A stretch of 64,000 bases of DNA from Emergencia timonensis (GTDB taxonomy: Bacteria; Bacillota; Clostridia; Peptostreptococcales; Anaerovoracaceae), in NCBI RefSeq assembly GCF_900086585.1, contig NZ_FLKM01000009.1, positions 992,001 to 1,056,000 of the forward strand, in the 5' to 3' direction. Shown here in pieces: positions 51,079-59,356 of this stretch. The translations under genes and the position numbers were made by a program. Below the pieces are notes generated by a model. The model worked only from the letters and a program-made list of their open reading frames with translations, did not search any database and was not told the origin of the DNA. Within the stretch, counting starts at the first letter, position 1. Each line of letters opens with the position of its first letter.

Positions 51079-52278
51079 ATGAGAGAAGTAGTAATCATCG
51101 ACGGCGCCCGCACTGCCTTTGGCAGAATGGGCGGAGCGCTGAGAGTTTATACGCCGGTGGAGCTTGCAGGGATGACCATGAAGGGACTCTGTGAAAAAAC
51201 AGAGATATTGAAAAAAGGCAAGGTGGATGCCGTCTTTGTCGGCAGTGCGTCAGGAGATTTGAACACCCATAACTTTGCAAGATATGCAGGGCTTTTGGCA
51301 GGGCTTCCTTACGAGACGTCGGCCACCTTTCTCGAAATGCAGTGCGGTTCATCCATCGCCTGTATCAATAATGCGGCGCTGCAGATCAAAGAAGGGTATC
51401 TCGACGTGGCAATCTGCGGAGGTGCAGAGGCCCACAGCCAGACCTACTATAAATATTCCACTGCTGTGGAACCTTATAAGGGAATCGCACCGATGCCGGC
51501 GCCCCTGAAGCTGGCGCCGACGAAAGAAGACGATATCTCTATGATCGAGGTGTCTGATCTGATGGCCAGGAGATGGGGGATTACCAGAGAAGCGTGCGAT
51601 GACTTTGCACTGAGGAGCCAGCGCAGGGCTGCAGAAGCCATAGAAAAAGGATATTTTGAAGAGGAGATTCTGCCTTTGCAGGTGAAATACAGCCGCAAAG
51701 GAGAGGCGGTGACGGTAGACAAGGACGAACACCCGAGACCGCAGACGGACTTAGCGGGACTGGCAAAACTCAGGCCAGTCAATGAAGGAGGCGTGACCAC
51801 GGCAGGAAATGCGTCGGGCAGAAATGACGGCGCAGCCTTTGTCCTGATGATGAGTGCGGAAAAAGCCAAAGAATTGGGCTACGAACCGATGGCAAAGTGG
51901 ATCTGCGGCATGGACGCAGGCGTCGATCCTAAATACATGGGAATCGGACCGGCTTACACGAATCTGAAAGTAATGGAGAGAGCGGGATTGAAAGTGAAGG
52001 ACATCGACGTTTTCGAGTGCAACGAAGCCTTTGCTGCCCAGAATCTTTCCGTCATCAAAGAGATGGAAGAAATCACTGGTGAAAAGATCGACATGGAGAA
52101 GTGGAATCCAAATGGCGGCGCCATCGCCTTCGGCCATCCAAACGGAGCCAGCGGCGGGCGTATCTGTCTGGCTGCCATGAAAGAGCTGATCAGAAGCGGG
52201 GGCCGATATGGCATCTTTTCCTCCTGCATCGGCGGGGGCTTAGGGGTATCCACATTGATTGAGAATTTAAGAAGGTAG
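51079..52278 (+). CDS. Acetyl-CoA acetyltransferase (thiolase)
   Basis: 399 residues from the ATG at 51079 (GGAGG nine bases upstream). Catalytic Cys89 in LEMQCGSSIAC, His353 in AFGHPNGASGGR and Cys383 in SSCIGGGLGVSTL. It condenses two acetyl-CoA or cleaves acetoacetyl-CoA. With the next two genes it links acetyl-CoA and crotonyl-CoA. Biosynthetic short-chain type is likely from length and context. Confidence 0.93.
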   Translation: MREVVIIDGARTAFGRMGGALRVYTPVELAGMTMKGLCEKTEILKKGKVDAVFVGSASGDLNTHNFARYAGLLAGLPYETSATFLEMQCGSSIACINNAALQIKEGYLDVAICGGAEAHSQTYYKYSTAVEPYKGIAPMPAPLKLAPTKEDDISMIEVSDLMARRWGITREACDDFALRSQRRAAEAIEKGYFEEEILPLQVKYSRKGEAVTVDKDEHPRPQTDLAGLAKLRPVNEGGVTTAGNASGRNDGAAFVLMMSAEKAKELGYEPMAKWICGMDAGVDPKYMGIGPAYTNLKVMERAGLKVKDIDVFECNEAFAAQNLSVIKEMEEITGEKIDMEKWNPNGGAIAFGHPNGASGGRICLAAMKELIRSGGRYGIFSSCIGGGLGVSTLIENLRR

Positions 52279-52287
52279 GTGGACAAA

Positions 52288-53145
52288 ATGATTAAAAAAG
52301 TAGGTGTCGTAGGCGCAGGCATGATGGGGGCAGAAATCGCCCTTTGCTTTGCGAGAGAAGGCTATGAAACAGTTTTAAACGATATCAGTCAGGAAATAGC
52401 AGACAGAGGAAAAGAAAAACAAGCGGCAATTTTGGACAAGAACATCAAAAAAGGCAGGATCACAAAGGAAGACAAGACTGCGACACTGAACAGGGTGACA
52501 GCTACTGGGAACCTGGAGGACATGGCGGACTGCGACTTGATCATCGAGGCAGTGCTGGAAGTCTTTGACATAAAAAAGAGCGTCTTCGAAAAGCTGGATG
52601 CCATCTGCAAGGAATCCGCCATCATCGCCAGCAACACCTCTTCTATTTCCATCACGAAGCTGGCTTCTACCGTGAGAGCAGAGCGAAAAGGCAAGTTCAT
52701 CGGCACCCATTTCAATTCCCCCGCCAGCGTCATGAAATTGGTAGAGGTTATTCCGGCGCTGCTGACCAGTGAGGAGACGGCTGAGGCAGTGACGGACGTC
52801 TTGAAGGAAATCCAAAAAGAGCCGGTCAGGGTAAAGGATGTGGTGGGATTTGGACTGAACAGAATCTTCCACGCCATGTACTTAGAAGCGTGCCGCCTGG
52901 TAGAAGAAGGGGTGTGCAGTGCAGAGGATGTGGACAAAATCTGCAAATACGGCCTGGGCCACCCGATGGGGATCTTTGCACTGCTGGATATCACCAGTCA
53001 CGATCTGAACCTCAATGTAGATCAGATCCTGTTCGAAGCGTATGGGGAACGATTCAGACCGAGCCCGCAGATTATCAGACTGGTAGATTCGGGAAGGTTA
53101 GGCAAGAAGACCGGCGCCGGATTCTACGATTACGAGGAGAGATGA
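52288..53145 (+). CDS. 3-hydroxybutyryl-CoA dehydrogenase
   Basis: 285 residues from the ATG at 52288 (GGTAGGTGG upstream). N-terminal NAD(P) fold VVGAGMMGAEIALCFAREGY, then SNTSSISITKLAS, the catalytic His in GTHFNSPASVMKLVEVI and the C-terminal helical domain ending KKTGAGFYDYEE. It interconverts acetoacetyl-CoA and (S)-3-hydroxybutyryl-CoA. Tight spacing to both neighbours. Confidence 0.93.
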   Translation: MIKKVGVVGAGMMGAEIALCFAREGYETVLNDISQEIADRGKEKQAAILDKNIKKGRITKEDKTATLNRVTATGNLEDMADCDLIIEAVLEVFDIKKSVFEKLDAICKESAIIASNTSSISITKLASTVRAERKGKFIGTHFNSPASVMKLVEVIPALLTSEETAEAVTDVLKEIQKEPVRVKDVVGFGLNRIFHAMYLEACRLVEEGVCSAEDVDKICKYGLGHPMGIFALLDITSHDLNLNVDQILFEAYGERFRPSPQIIRLVDSGRLGKKTGAGFYDYEER

Positions 53146-53146
53146 G

Positions 53147-53914
53147 ATGAGTCAGGTTACACTTAAGATAGAAGAGGGCATTGCATGTATCAGTGTCGTG
53201 AGGCCGGAGGCGCTCAACGCTCTGAACCGAGAAATCGTCGATGAGATGGATCAGCTCCTCGACCAGGTGGAAAAGGACGATTCCGCGAGATGTCTGATTT
53301 TCTACAGCGAAAAGAACTTTGCGGCGGGAGCCGACATCAAAGCCATGGCGGAATGTGATGAGGAGGGGGCAAAAGCTTTCGCCTTTTCTCCCGTCTACAA
53401 CAGAATTGCAGACTTACCCCTGCCGACCATTGCAGCTATTGAAGGCTACGCCCTGGGCGGCGGTATGGAATTGGCCATGACCTGTGACATCAGGATTGCA
53501 GGAGAGAGCGCCAAGATGGGCTTTCCTGAAGTCACCTTGGGCATCTTTCCAGGGGCAGGCGGGACGATTCGGGTTCCCAGGGCTGTCGGCGAAGCCTTCG
53601 CGAAGGAACTGATCTTCACAGGAGATGCTGTCAGTGCCCAGCGGGCACTGCAGATGGGGTTGGTCAATCGGGTCACGGCAGACACAGACGTATACGCCGA
53701 AGCCGAAAAAATGGCAAAGCGAATCGCAAAACGCGGGCCTGCGGCCATCCGTATGGTCAAAGAGGTCATCCGCAGAGGATTAGAGGAACCGGATCAGAAC
53801 AGAGCCATCGAAATCGAAGCAGAGCAGTGGGCGAAATTATTTACAACCTATGATCAGAAGGAAGGCATGAAGGCCTTTATCGAAAAGCGCAAGCCACGCT
53901 TTGAGAACCGATAG
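53147..53914 (+). CDS. Enoyl-CoA hydratase (crotonase)
   Basis: 255 residues. Crotonase-fold oxyanion loops AAGADIKAMAE and EGYALGGGMELAMTCDI, with a catalytic Glu region GFPEVTLGIFPGAGGT. Converts crotonyl-CoA to (S)-3-hydroxybutyryl-CoA and back. The start is two bases after the previous stop. The stop directly precedes the five-unit hairpin array, so it is the last gene before a likely processing or attenuation point. Confidence 0.92.
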   Translation: MSQVTLKIEEGIACISVVRPEALNALNREIVDEMDQLLDQVEKDDSARCLIFYSEKNFAAGADIKAMAECDEEGAKAFAFSPVYNRIADLPLPTIAAIEGYALGGGMELAMTCDIRIAGESAKMGFPEVTLGIFPGAGGTIRVPRAVGEAFAKELIFTGDAVSAQRALQMGLVNRVTADTDVYAEAEKMAKRIAKRGPAAIRMVKEVIRRGLEEPDQNRAIEIEAEQWAKLFTTYDQKEGMKAFIEKRKPRFENR

Positions 53915-53920
53915 AAAAGC

Positions 53921-54390
53921 ACGACAAAATGCAGCCAAATCAGAGATTTGGGCATTTAAAGCATAAGGAGTTCCCAGCAATTTGCACTTGCAAACTGGGG
54001 CAACTCCATTATACGACTAGCGTCAGACCGCTCACTTTGTTTGCGGGACGCTACAGCATAAGGAGTTCCCAACAGTTTGCATTCGCAAACTGGGGCAACT
54101 CCATTATACGACTAGCGTCAGACCGCTCACTTTGTTTGCGGGACGCTACAGCATAAGGAGTTCCCAGCAATTTGCATTCGCAAACTGGGGCAACTCCATT
54201 ATACGACTAGCGTCAGACCGCTCACTTTGTTTGCGGGACGCTACAGCATAAGGAGTTCCCAGCAATTTGCATTCGCAAACTGGGGCAACTCCATTATACG
54301 ACTAGCGTCAGACCGCTCACTTTGTTTGCGGGACGCTACAGCATAAGGAGTTCCCAACAGTTTGCATTCGCAAACTGGGGCAACTCCATT
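53921..54390 (+). repeat. Array of five two-hairpin units (95-bp period) inside the operon
   Basis: Phrase GCATAAGG occurs at 53961, 54056, 54151, 54246 and 54341, exactly 95 bp apart. Each unit has hairpin B (GGAGTT/AACTCC, CCC/GGG with one C bulge, about 8 bp of CA(A/G)TTTGC with GCAAACTG) and hairpin A (TAGCGTC/GACGCTA, AGA bulge, CCGC/GCGG). The first hairpin A (53921-53960) has a different stem, AAATGC/GCATTT plus CCAAATC/GATTTGG. Units differ from each other only at the AGCAA/AACAG positions and one loop change. The array ends one base before the AGGAGG of the next gene. No coding signal inside. Confidence 0.85.
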
Positions 54391-54404
54391 AGGAGGAAAG
54401 AAAA

Positions 54405-55640
54405 GTGTCAGAAGAAAAGATCACATCAAAAGAATTGCTGAACCAGCTGACCGCCAAGCATTACGACGGTGCCCTTGCAGCAAAGGCGGAAGGAAAGCCG
54501 GTGGTCTGGGCGACGTCCATCTGTCCTAACGAGCTGCTGGACGCCATGGACCTGGCTACGGTATATCCGGAAAACCATGCCGCAGCCATCGGCGCCAGAA
54601 AAGAGGCAATGAAGTTCATCGAACACGCGGAGGGCATCGGCTACAGTGCAGATATCTGCTCCTATGCCAGAGTCAATATGGGTTATGTGGATCTGCAGCA
54701 TGCAGAGGCGCAGGACATTCCCCTGCCGGATCTGATTTTCAGCTCCACGAATATCTGTAATACCGTGCTCAAATGGTATGAGAACCTGGCGAAGAAGCTG
54801 GACATTCCGCTGATTCTGTTCGATATGCCGTTCAACCATACCTACGATGTGCCAGACAACGCGACAAACTACATCCGCGGGCAGATTGAACATGCCATCA
54901 GCCAGCTGGAAGACTTTACGGGAAAGAAGATGGACTACGATAAGCTGGGAGAAAAGATGGCAATGAACAACGCCACCTGTGAATGGTGGAAAAAAGCGAC
55001 GGATTGGGGCAAGACAAAACCATCTCCGCTGAACGGTTTTGACATGTTCAACTACATGGCGATGATCGTCTGCATGAGAAGTTCAGAGGACGGACAGAAA
55101 CTCTTCAAACTGTGGTACGAAGAACTGAAACAGAAGGCGGAAGAAGGCAGGGGGCCGTGGAACAGCGCAGAAGAGCAGTACCGAATTATCTGGGACGGCA
55201 TTGCCTGCTGGCCCCACCTATCTACCACCTTCAAACTGCTCAAGAAATATGGCATCAACATGGTCACTTCCACCTATCCGGGCAGTTGGTACAAGGTGTA
55301 CGAAACCAACGATTTGGACGGCATGGCCCGCAGTTATACGGGGAATTACGCCAACCGGAACCTGGATTACGGTGCAAATCAGATGGAAGATCTGATCAGA
55401 GAATTCAGCGTGGACGGCGTTGTCTTTCATTCCAATAGAAGCTGCAAGCTGATGGACTTCAGAACCTATGAGGTGCAGAGAAGGATTACGGAGAGAACGG
55501 GATGCCCATCAGTCATCTTTGACGGAGACCAGACCGATCCGAGAGTCTTCTCCGAAGCGCAGTATGAAACCAGGATTCAAGGCCTGCTGGAGATGATGGA
55601 AGAGAACAGAGAAGCAAAGAGAAAGGGGGACATCGAATGA
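54405..55640 (+). CDS. 2-hydroxyacyl-CoA dehydratase family subunit (HgdA/B, BcrC-like), first
   Basis: 411 residues; GTG start with AGGAGG eight bases upstream. The fold of the BcrC/BadD/HgdB family is seen in SICPNELLDAMDLATVYPEN, IGYSADICSYARVNMGYV and SSTNICNTVLKWYENLAKKL, where Cys residues are candidates for [4Fe-4S] ligands. Such enzymes remove water from (R)-2-hydroxyacyl-CoA through a ketyl radical, or reduce aromatic rings, after ATP-driven electron transfer from an activator. Its partner subunit overlaps by four bases and the activator follows. Substrate unknown: lactyl-, 2-hydroxyglutaryl- and aryl-lactyl-CoA are all possible. Confidence 0.85.
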   Translation: MSEEKITSKELLNQLTAKHYDGALAAKAEGKPVVWATSICPNELLDAMDLATVYPENHAAAIGARKEAMKFIEHAEGIGYSADICSYARVNMGYVDLQHAEAQDIPLPDLIFSSTNICNTVLKWYENLAKKLDIPLILFDMPFNHTYDVPDNATNYIRGQIEHAISQLEDFTGKKMDYDKLGEKMAMNNATCEWWKKATDWGKTKPSPLNGFDMFNYMAMIVCMRSSEDGQKLFKLWYEELKQKAEEGRGPWNSAEEQYRIIWDGIACWPHLSTTFKLLKKYGINMVTSTYPGSWYKVYETNDLDGMARSYTGNYANRNLDYGANQMEDLIREFSVDGVVFHSNRSCKLMDFRTYEVQRRITERTGCPSVIFDGDQTDPRVFSEAQYETRIQGLLEMMEENREAKRKGDIE

Positions 55641-56767
55641 GTTATTTGAATACGATTGAGAAACTGTGTGCTGCGGCGCTGCATCCAGGCAAAACCATTG
55701 TGAGCACCAAAAAAGAGACTGGGAAAGAACTGGTAGGATGTTTCCCCATTCATACGCCGGAAGAAATTGTCTACGCTGCAGGCTGCGTACCTATCGGCAT
55801 GTGGGGCGGCAGGACAGAAATCCAGCTTGCTGACAAGTATCTGCAGAGCTTTTGCTGTTCCATCATGAGAGCCAATGTAGAATTCGCCATGAGGGGAACC
55901 TACGACATGCTGAAAGCTGTCATCATCCCCACTTTCTGCGACACCATGAAGTGCATCGTCGAGAACATGAAACTGGCTATGCCAAAGGTGCCGACCATCG
56001 CCATGGCTTATCCGCAGCACAGAACCCTGCAAACCGGCATGGAATATATGGTCAGCGAAATAAAGAGAGTCAGGCACCAATTGGAACTGATTCTCGGCAA
56101 AATCATCACAGAGAGCCAGATCGAAGAGGCATTCGCCATTTATGAAAAATATCGGAGGACCATGAGGCGATTCAGCGAAACCAGCGCGGAACATCCAGAG
56201 ATCATCACAGCCAGGAAACGCCATCTGCTGATCAAAGCCGGACAATTCATGGACAAAGCTATCTATATGGAGATGATTGAGGAAATTATCCAGGGGCTGG
56301 AAGGCGAGCCGTCATCCGAATACCAGGGAACGAGGGTCGTAGTGATGGGGTTGTTATCTGAACCCATAGAGATGCTGGATATCTTTGACGAGAATCAGAT
56401 CACGATTGCGGCGGACGATTTATCCCTGGGTTCGAGACTCTGGAGAACGCAGGCAAGAAAAGACGTGACCGATGTCTTTCAGAAGATGGCTTATCGAGTC
56501 GCCGACCAGGAGGGGGACACCTTCCTCTACGATCCCGAAAAAAAGAAGGGCCAGATGCTCATCGATATGGCGGAAGAATGCGGGGCAGACGGCATCGTCG
56601 TTTTGATGATGAAATTCTGCGACCCGGAAGAATATGACTATCCGATCTATAAAGAAGAAGTCGAAGCTGCTTCTGTACCGATGCTCTATCTGGAAATTGA
56701 TCAGCAGCTCACATCCTTTGAGCAGATCAGGACAAGAGTGCAGAGCTTTACAGAAATGCTGCTGTAA
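55637..56767 (+). CDS. 2-hydroxyacyl-CoA dehydratase family subunit, second
   Basis: 376 residues, starting in ATGA overlap with the preceding subunit. Same family: LVGCFPIHTPEEIVYAAGCV near residue 33, FCCSIMRANVEFAMRGTYD and IIPTFCDTMKCIVENMKLAM with Cys residues for a cluster, and a C-terminal YLEIDQQLTSFEQIRTRVQS. The pair forms the alpha-beta dehydratase component. It differs enough from subunit 1 to be an old paralog. The ATPase activator begins 14 bases later. Confidence 0.85.
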   Translation: MSYLNTIEKLCAAALHPGKTIVSTKKETGKELVGCFPIHTPEEIVYAAGCVPIGMWGGRTEIQLADKYLQSFCCSIMRANVEFAMRGTYDMLKAVIIPTFCDTMKCIVENMKLAMPKVPTIAMAYPQHRTLQTGMEYMVSEIKRVRHQLELILGKIITESQIEEAFAIYEKYRRTMRRFSETSAEHPEIITARKRHLLIKAGQFMDKAIYMEMIEEIIQGLEGEPSSEYQGTRVVVMGLLSEPIEMLDIFDENQITIAADDLSLGSRLWRTQARKDVTDVFQKMAYRVADQEGDTFLYDPEKKKGQMLIDMAEECGADGIVVLMMKFCDPEEYDYPIYKEEVEAASVPMLYLEIDQQLTSFEQIRTRVQSFTEMLL

Positions 56768-56781
56768 GTGAGGTGACGAGA

Positions 56782-57567
56782 ATGTTTTTAGGAATTGATA
56801 TAGGCTCATCCTCCTCAAAGGCTGCCCTTATCGACGAGCAAAAGAAATTGGCAGCGGTATCCGTGATCAATCTGGGAACTGGGACTGGCGCTTATGAGGA
56901 TGCGATAAAGGATGCCTTTCTGCAGGCGGGAATCCAAGCAGATGACATCAAGTGCACTGTGGTCACGGGGTATGGAAGAGTCAACTATAGGGAGGCAGAT
57001 AAGCAGATTACGGAAATCACCTGCCATGCCAAGGGCGTTGACTTTTTGACCAGAGATGCCAAAACCATTGTCGATATCGGCGGGCAGGATGCGAAAGTCA
57101 TCAAACTGAATGGGGACGGACAGGTTGCGAACTTCGTCATGAATGAAAAATGTGCCGCAGGAACCGGGCGGTTTCTCGAAGTCATGGCCAGGGTATTGGG
57201 CTGCTCGCTGTCCGATCTGTCAGACTTGGCGGATCAGTCTACGGCAGAGATCTCTATCAGTAACGTCTGTACGGTCTTTGCCGAAAGTGAAGTCATATCC
57301 CGGTTAGCCGCTGGGGAAACAATCGAAGACGTTGCCAGAGGCGCCCATGTGGCCATCGCCAAGAGGGTCATGGGCATGTGCTGCCGAGTCGGATATGAAC
57401 CAAAGGTGGTGATGACAGGCGGGGTTGCGCTGAACAGCAACATGGTGGACGCTCTGTCGAAAGAATTAGAGTGCCTCATAGAAGTAGCGCCCCATTGCCA
57501 GGCAGCAGGGGCAGTCGGTGCAGCGGTCTTTGCATATGAGCATTACAATAAGGAGAAAAAGGTATGA
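56782..57567 (+). CDS. Dehydratase activator ATPase (BadF/BadG/BcrA/BcrD family)
   Basis: 261 residues from the ATG at 56782 (GTGAGGTGA upstream; GTG at 56773 is in frame). ASKHA-type ATPase: FLGIDIGSSSSKAALID, VDIGGQDAKVIKLN. Cluster Cys residues are Cys124 (NEKCAAGTGRFLE) and Cys163 (ISNVCTVFAESEV), 39 apart as Cys127/Cys166 in HgdC of Acidaminococcus; the homodimer shares one [4Fe-4S]. It hydrolyses ATP to fire a low-potential electron into the dehydratase. Very oxygen-sensitive. Overlaps the next gene by four bases. Confidence 0.93.
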   Translation: MFLGIDIGSSSSKAALIDEQKKLAAVSVINLGTGTGAYEDAIKDAFLQAGIQADDIKCTVVTGYGRVNYREADKQITEITCHAKGVDFLTRDAKTIVDIGGQDAKVIKLNGDGQVANFVMNEKCAAGTGRFLEVMARVLGCSLSDLSDLADQSTAEISISNVCTVFAESEVISRLAAGETIEDVARGAHVAIAKRVMGMCCRVGYEPKVVMTGGVALNSNMVDALSKELECLIEVAPHCQAAGAVGAAVFAYEHYNKEKKV

Positions 57568-58004
57568 GCCATTTAAGAATGAATCTGGAGAAGATTAAAG
57601 CGATCATCCCTCACAGAGATCCCATGCTTCTCGTGGACGAAGTGGTGGACATGATGCCGGAAGACAGTATCACGAGCAGATTTTATGTAGACCCGGACAG
57701 GGACATCTTTCGGGGGCATTTCCCCGAAGAGCCGGTACTTCCCGGCGTTTATACCGTAGAGATCATGGCGCAGACTTCTGACATCTTGATTTTGTCCTGC
57801 GAGAGATATGCAGGGAAGACGCCGCTTTTTATCGGTATCGACAGAGTGAAGTTTCGTTGGAAGATCAAGCCGGGAGACACTTTGGAAATTCACTCTCGAA
57901 TCTCCTATGAGAATACAGATAAGGCCATTGTCACTTGCAGTGCGGAGGTTTATAACGGCGGCGTTTTGGCCTGCGAAGGCGATGTGACACTGGCGATGAG
58001 ATGA
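57564..58004 (+). CDS. FabZ-like hotdog-fold dehydratase
   Basis: 146 residues. FabZ motifs are present: IPHRDPMLLVDEV, FRGHFPEEPVLPGVYTVEIM and AQTS, with the catalytic His (GHFP) and a Glu in the following helix. Usual FabZ length. FabZ normally acts on (3R)-hydroxyacyl-ACP in a fatty-acid operon; here it sits among CoA-ester enzymes with no fab gene nearby, so a role as an (R)-3-hydroxyacyl-CoA dehydratase or a related CoA-ester enzyme in this pathway is inferred. Translationally coupled to the activator. Confidence 0.8.
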   Translation: MSHLRMNLEKIKAIIPHRDPMLLVDEVVDMMPEDSITSRFYVDPDRDIFRGHFPEEPVLPGVYTVEIMAQTSDILILSCERYAGKTPLFIGIDRVKFRWKIKPGDTLEIHSRISYENTDKAIVTCSAEVYNGGVLACEGDVTLAMR

Positions 58005-58026
58005 TGGGATAAAGAAAGGATAAAGC

Positions 58027-59346
58027 ATGGATTGGAAAGAAATATATAAGAGCAGATGTGTTTCGGCAGCAGCCGCCCTGAGCCAGATTAGAAATGGAGA
58101 GATGGTAGTGCCTTCTCATGCGGCAGCAGAACCTAGATATCTGTTCAACAAATTGGTCGAGATGAAGGATCAGTTTGAGAATGTAGGGATTTTGCAGGGA
58201 CTGAATATCGGCGACGCACCTTATGCTGCAGAGGACTGCCAGGGACATTTTGTCATTCACTCATTTTTCCTTGGAAAAAAGAATAGAAAGTGCTGCCAGG
58301 AGGGAAGAGGGGAAATCATCCCCATTCATTTCTATGCGCAGCCGGTCGCAATGAGGGAAGGGTACCTGCCCGTGGACGTAGGCTTACTACAGGTTACTCC
58401 TCCTGATGAAGAAGGTTATGTCTGGATGGGTACCTCTTGCGACCAGACCAGAGTCATTGTAAACCGGGCAAGAATCACCATCGCCCAGGTCAACAGAAAC
58501 ATGCCCCATGTATGCGGCGATACGAGAATCCCGGTTTCTGATATCGACTATTTTGTGGAACATGACGAAGATATCTACGAACTGCCCCTGATTTCCAGTG
58601 AAGATCCGGTGGCAGAGAAAATAGGTTACTATATTTCCACTTTGATTGACGACGGCGCCTGTCTGCAGATGGGACAGGGGACTGTACCTAACGCCATTCT
58701 CAAGTTCTTGGAGGATAAAAAAGACATCGGTATTCATACAGAGGTGTTTTCCGACAATCTGATTCCGCTGATTGAAAAAGGCGTCGTCAACGGCGCCAAG
58801 AAGAACATCGACACAGGGAAGATTGTGGCGACTTTTGTGCAGGGAACAAAGGACCTTTACAAGTACGTGGATCACAATCTGATGATCAAGCTGATGCCGG
58901 TGGATTACACCAACGATGTGGGTGTCATCGCCCGCAACGACAAGGTAGTGGCGATTAACTCTGCCTTGGAGGTAGATCTGCAGGGGCAAGTAGTAGCCGA
59001 TTCCATCGGCAGCAAGATGTTCTCTGGTGTAGGCGGTCAGCTGGACTTTCTCAGAGGTGCGGAACAGTCCAGACACGGCAGGCCGATTATCGCCTTGCCG
59101 TCGACGGCAAAGGGCGGCGCTCTGTCGAGAATCGTAGGCGTTTTAAAGCCGGGAACGCCAGTGACTACCACGAGACAGGACGTCCATTATGTAGTTACCG
59201 AATACGGTATCGCCGACTTGTTCGGAAAGTCTATTACACAGAGAAGCAAAGCATTGATAGAAATCGCGCATCCGGACTTCAGAGAACAGATTGAAAAAGA
59301 CTTTTATGAATATAGAAAAGCTGCCGGACAGATTTATTTCAGATAA
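58027..59346 (+). CDS. 4-hydroxybutyrate/acetyl-CoA CoA-transferase family
   Basis: 439 residues. Family I CoA-transferase of the AbfT/Cat2 type: begins MDWKEIYKSR like AbfT of C. aminobutyricum, has DSIGSKMFSGVGGQLDFLRG and the catalytic Glu in VTEYGIADLFGKS. It would move CoA from acetyl- or butyryl-CoA to a hydroxy acid such as 4-hydroxybutyrate. Ten bases before the 4-hydroxybutyryl-CoA dehydratase gene, so this substrate is strongly supported by context, though the same enzyme may also load the 2-hydroxy acid. Confidence 0.88.
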   Translation: MDWKEIYKSRCVSAAAALSQIRNGEMVVPSHAAAEPRYLFNKLVEMKDQFENVGILQGLNIGDAPYAAEDCQGHFVIHSFFLGKKNRKCCQEGRGEIIPIHFYAQPVAMREGYLPVDVGLLQVTPPDEEGYVWMGTSCDQTRVIVNRARITIAQVNRNMPHVCGDTRIPVSDIDYFVEHDEDIYELPLISSEDPVAEKIGYYISTLIDDGACLQMGQGTVPNAILKFLEDKKDIGIHTEVFSDNLIPLIEKGVVNGAKKNIDTGKIVATFVQGTKDLYKYVDHNLMIKLMPVDYTNDVGVIARNDKVVAINSALEVDLQGQVVADSIGSKMFSGVGGQLDFLRGAEQSRHGRPIIALPSTAKGGALSRIVGVLKPGTPVTTTRQDVHYVVTEYGIADLFGKSITQRSKALIEIAHPDFREQIEKDFYEYRKAAGQIYFR

Positions 59347-59356
59347 GGGGAGGAAG

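Noticed and set aside
53929..54156. Small open frame running through the hairpin array
   Set aside because: The 95-bp period is not a multiple of three, there is no ribosome site, and the frame exists only because of the repeat.
53921..54390. CRISPR array
   Set aside because: Whole 95-bp units repeat with almost no variable part; there are no unique spacers and no cas genes.
59291..59356. Longer start for 4-hydroxybutyryl-CoA dehydratase
   Set aside because: The extra 22 codons lie inside the CoA-transferase gene and do not match the family; the ATG at 59357 has a strong ribosome site.
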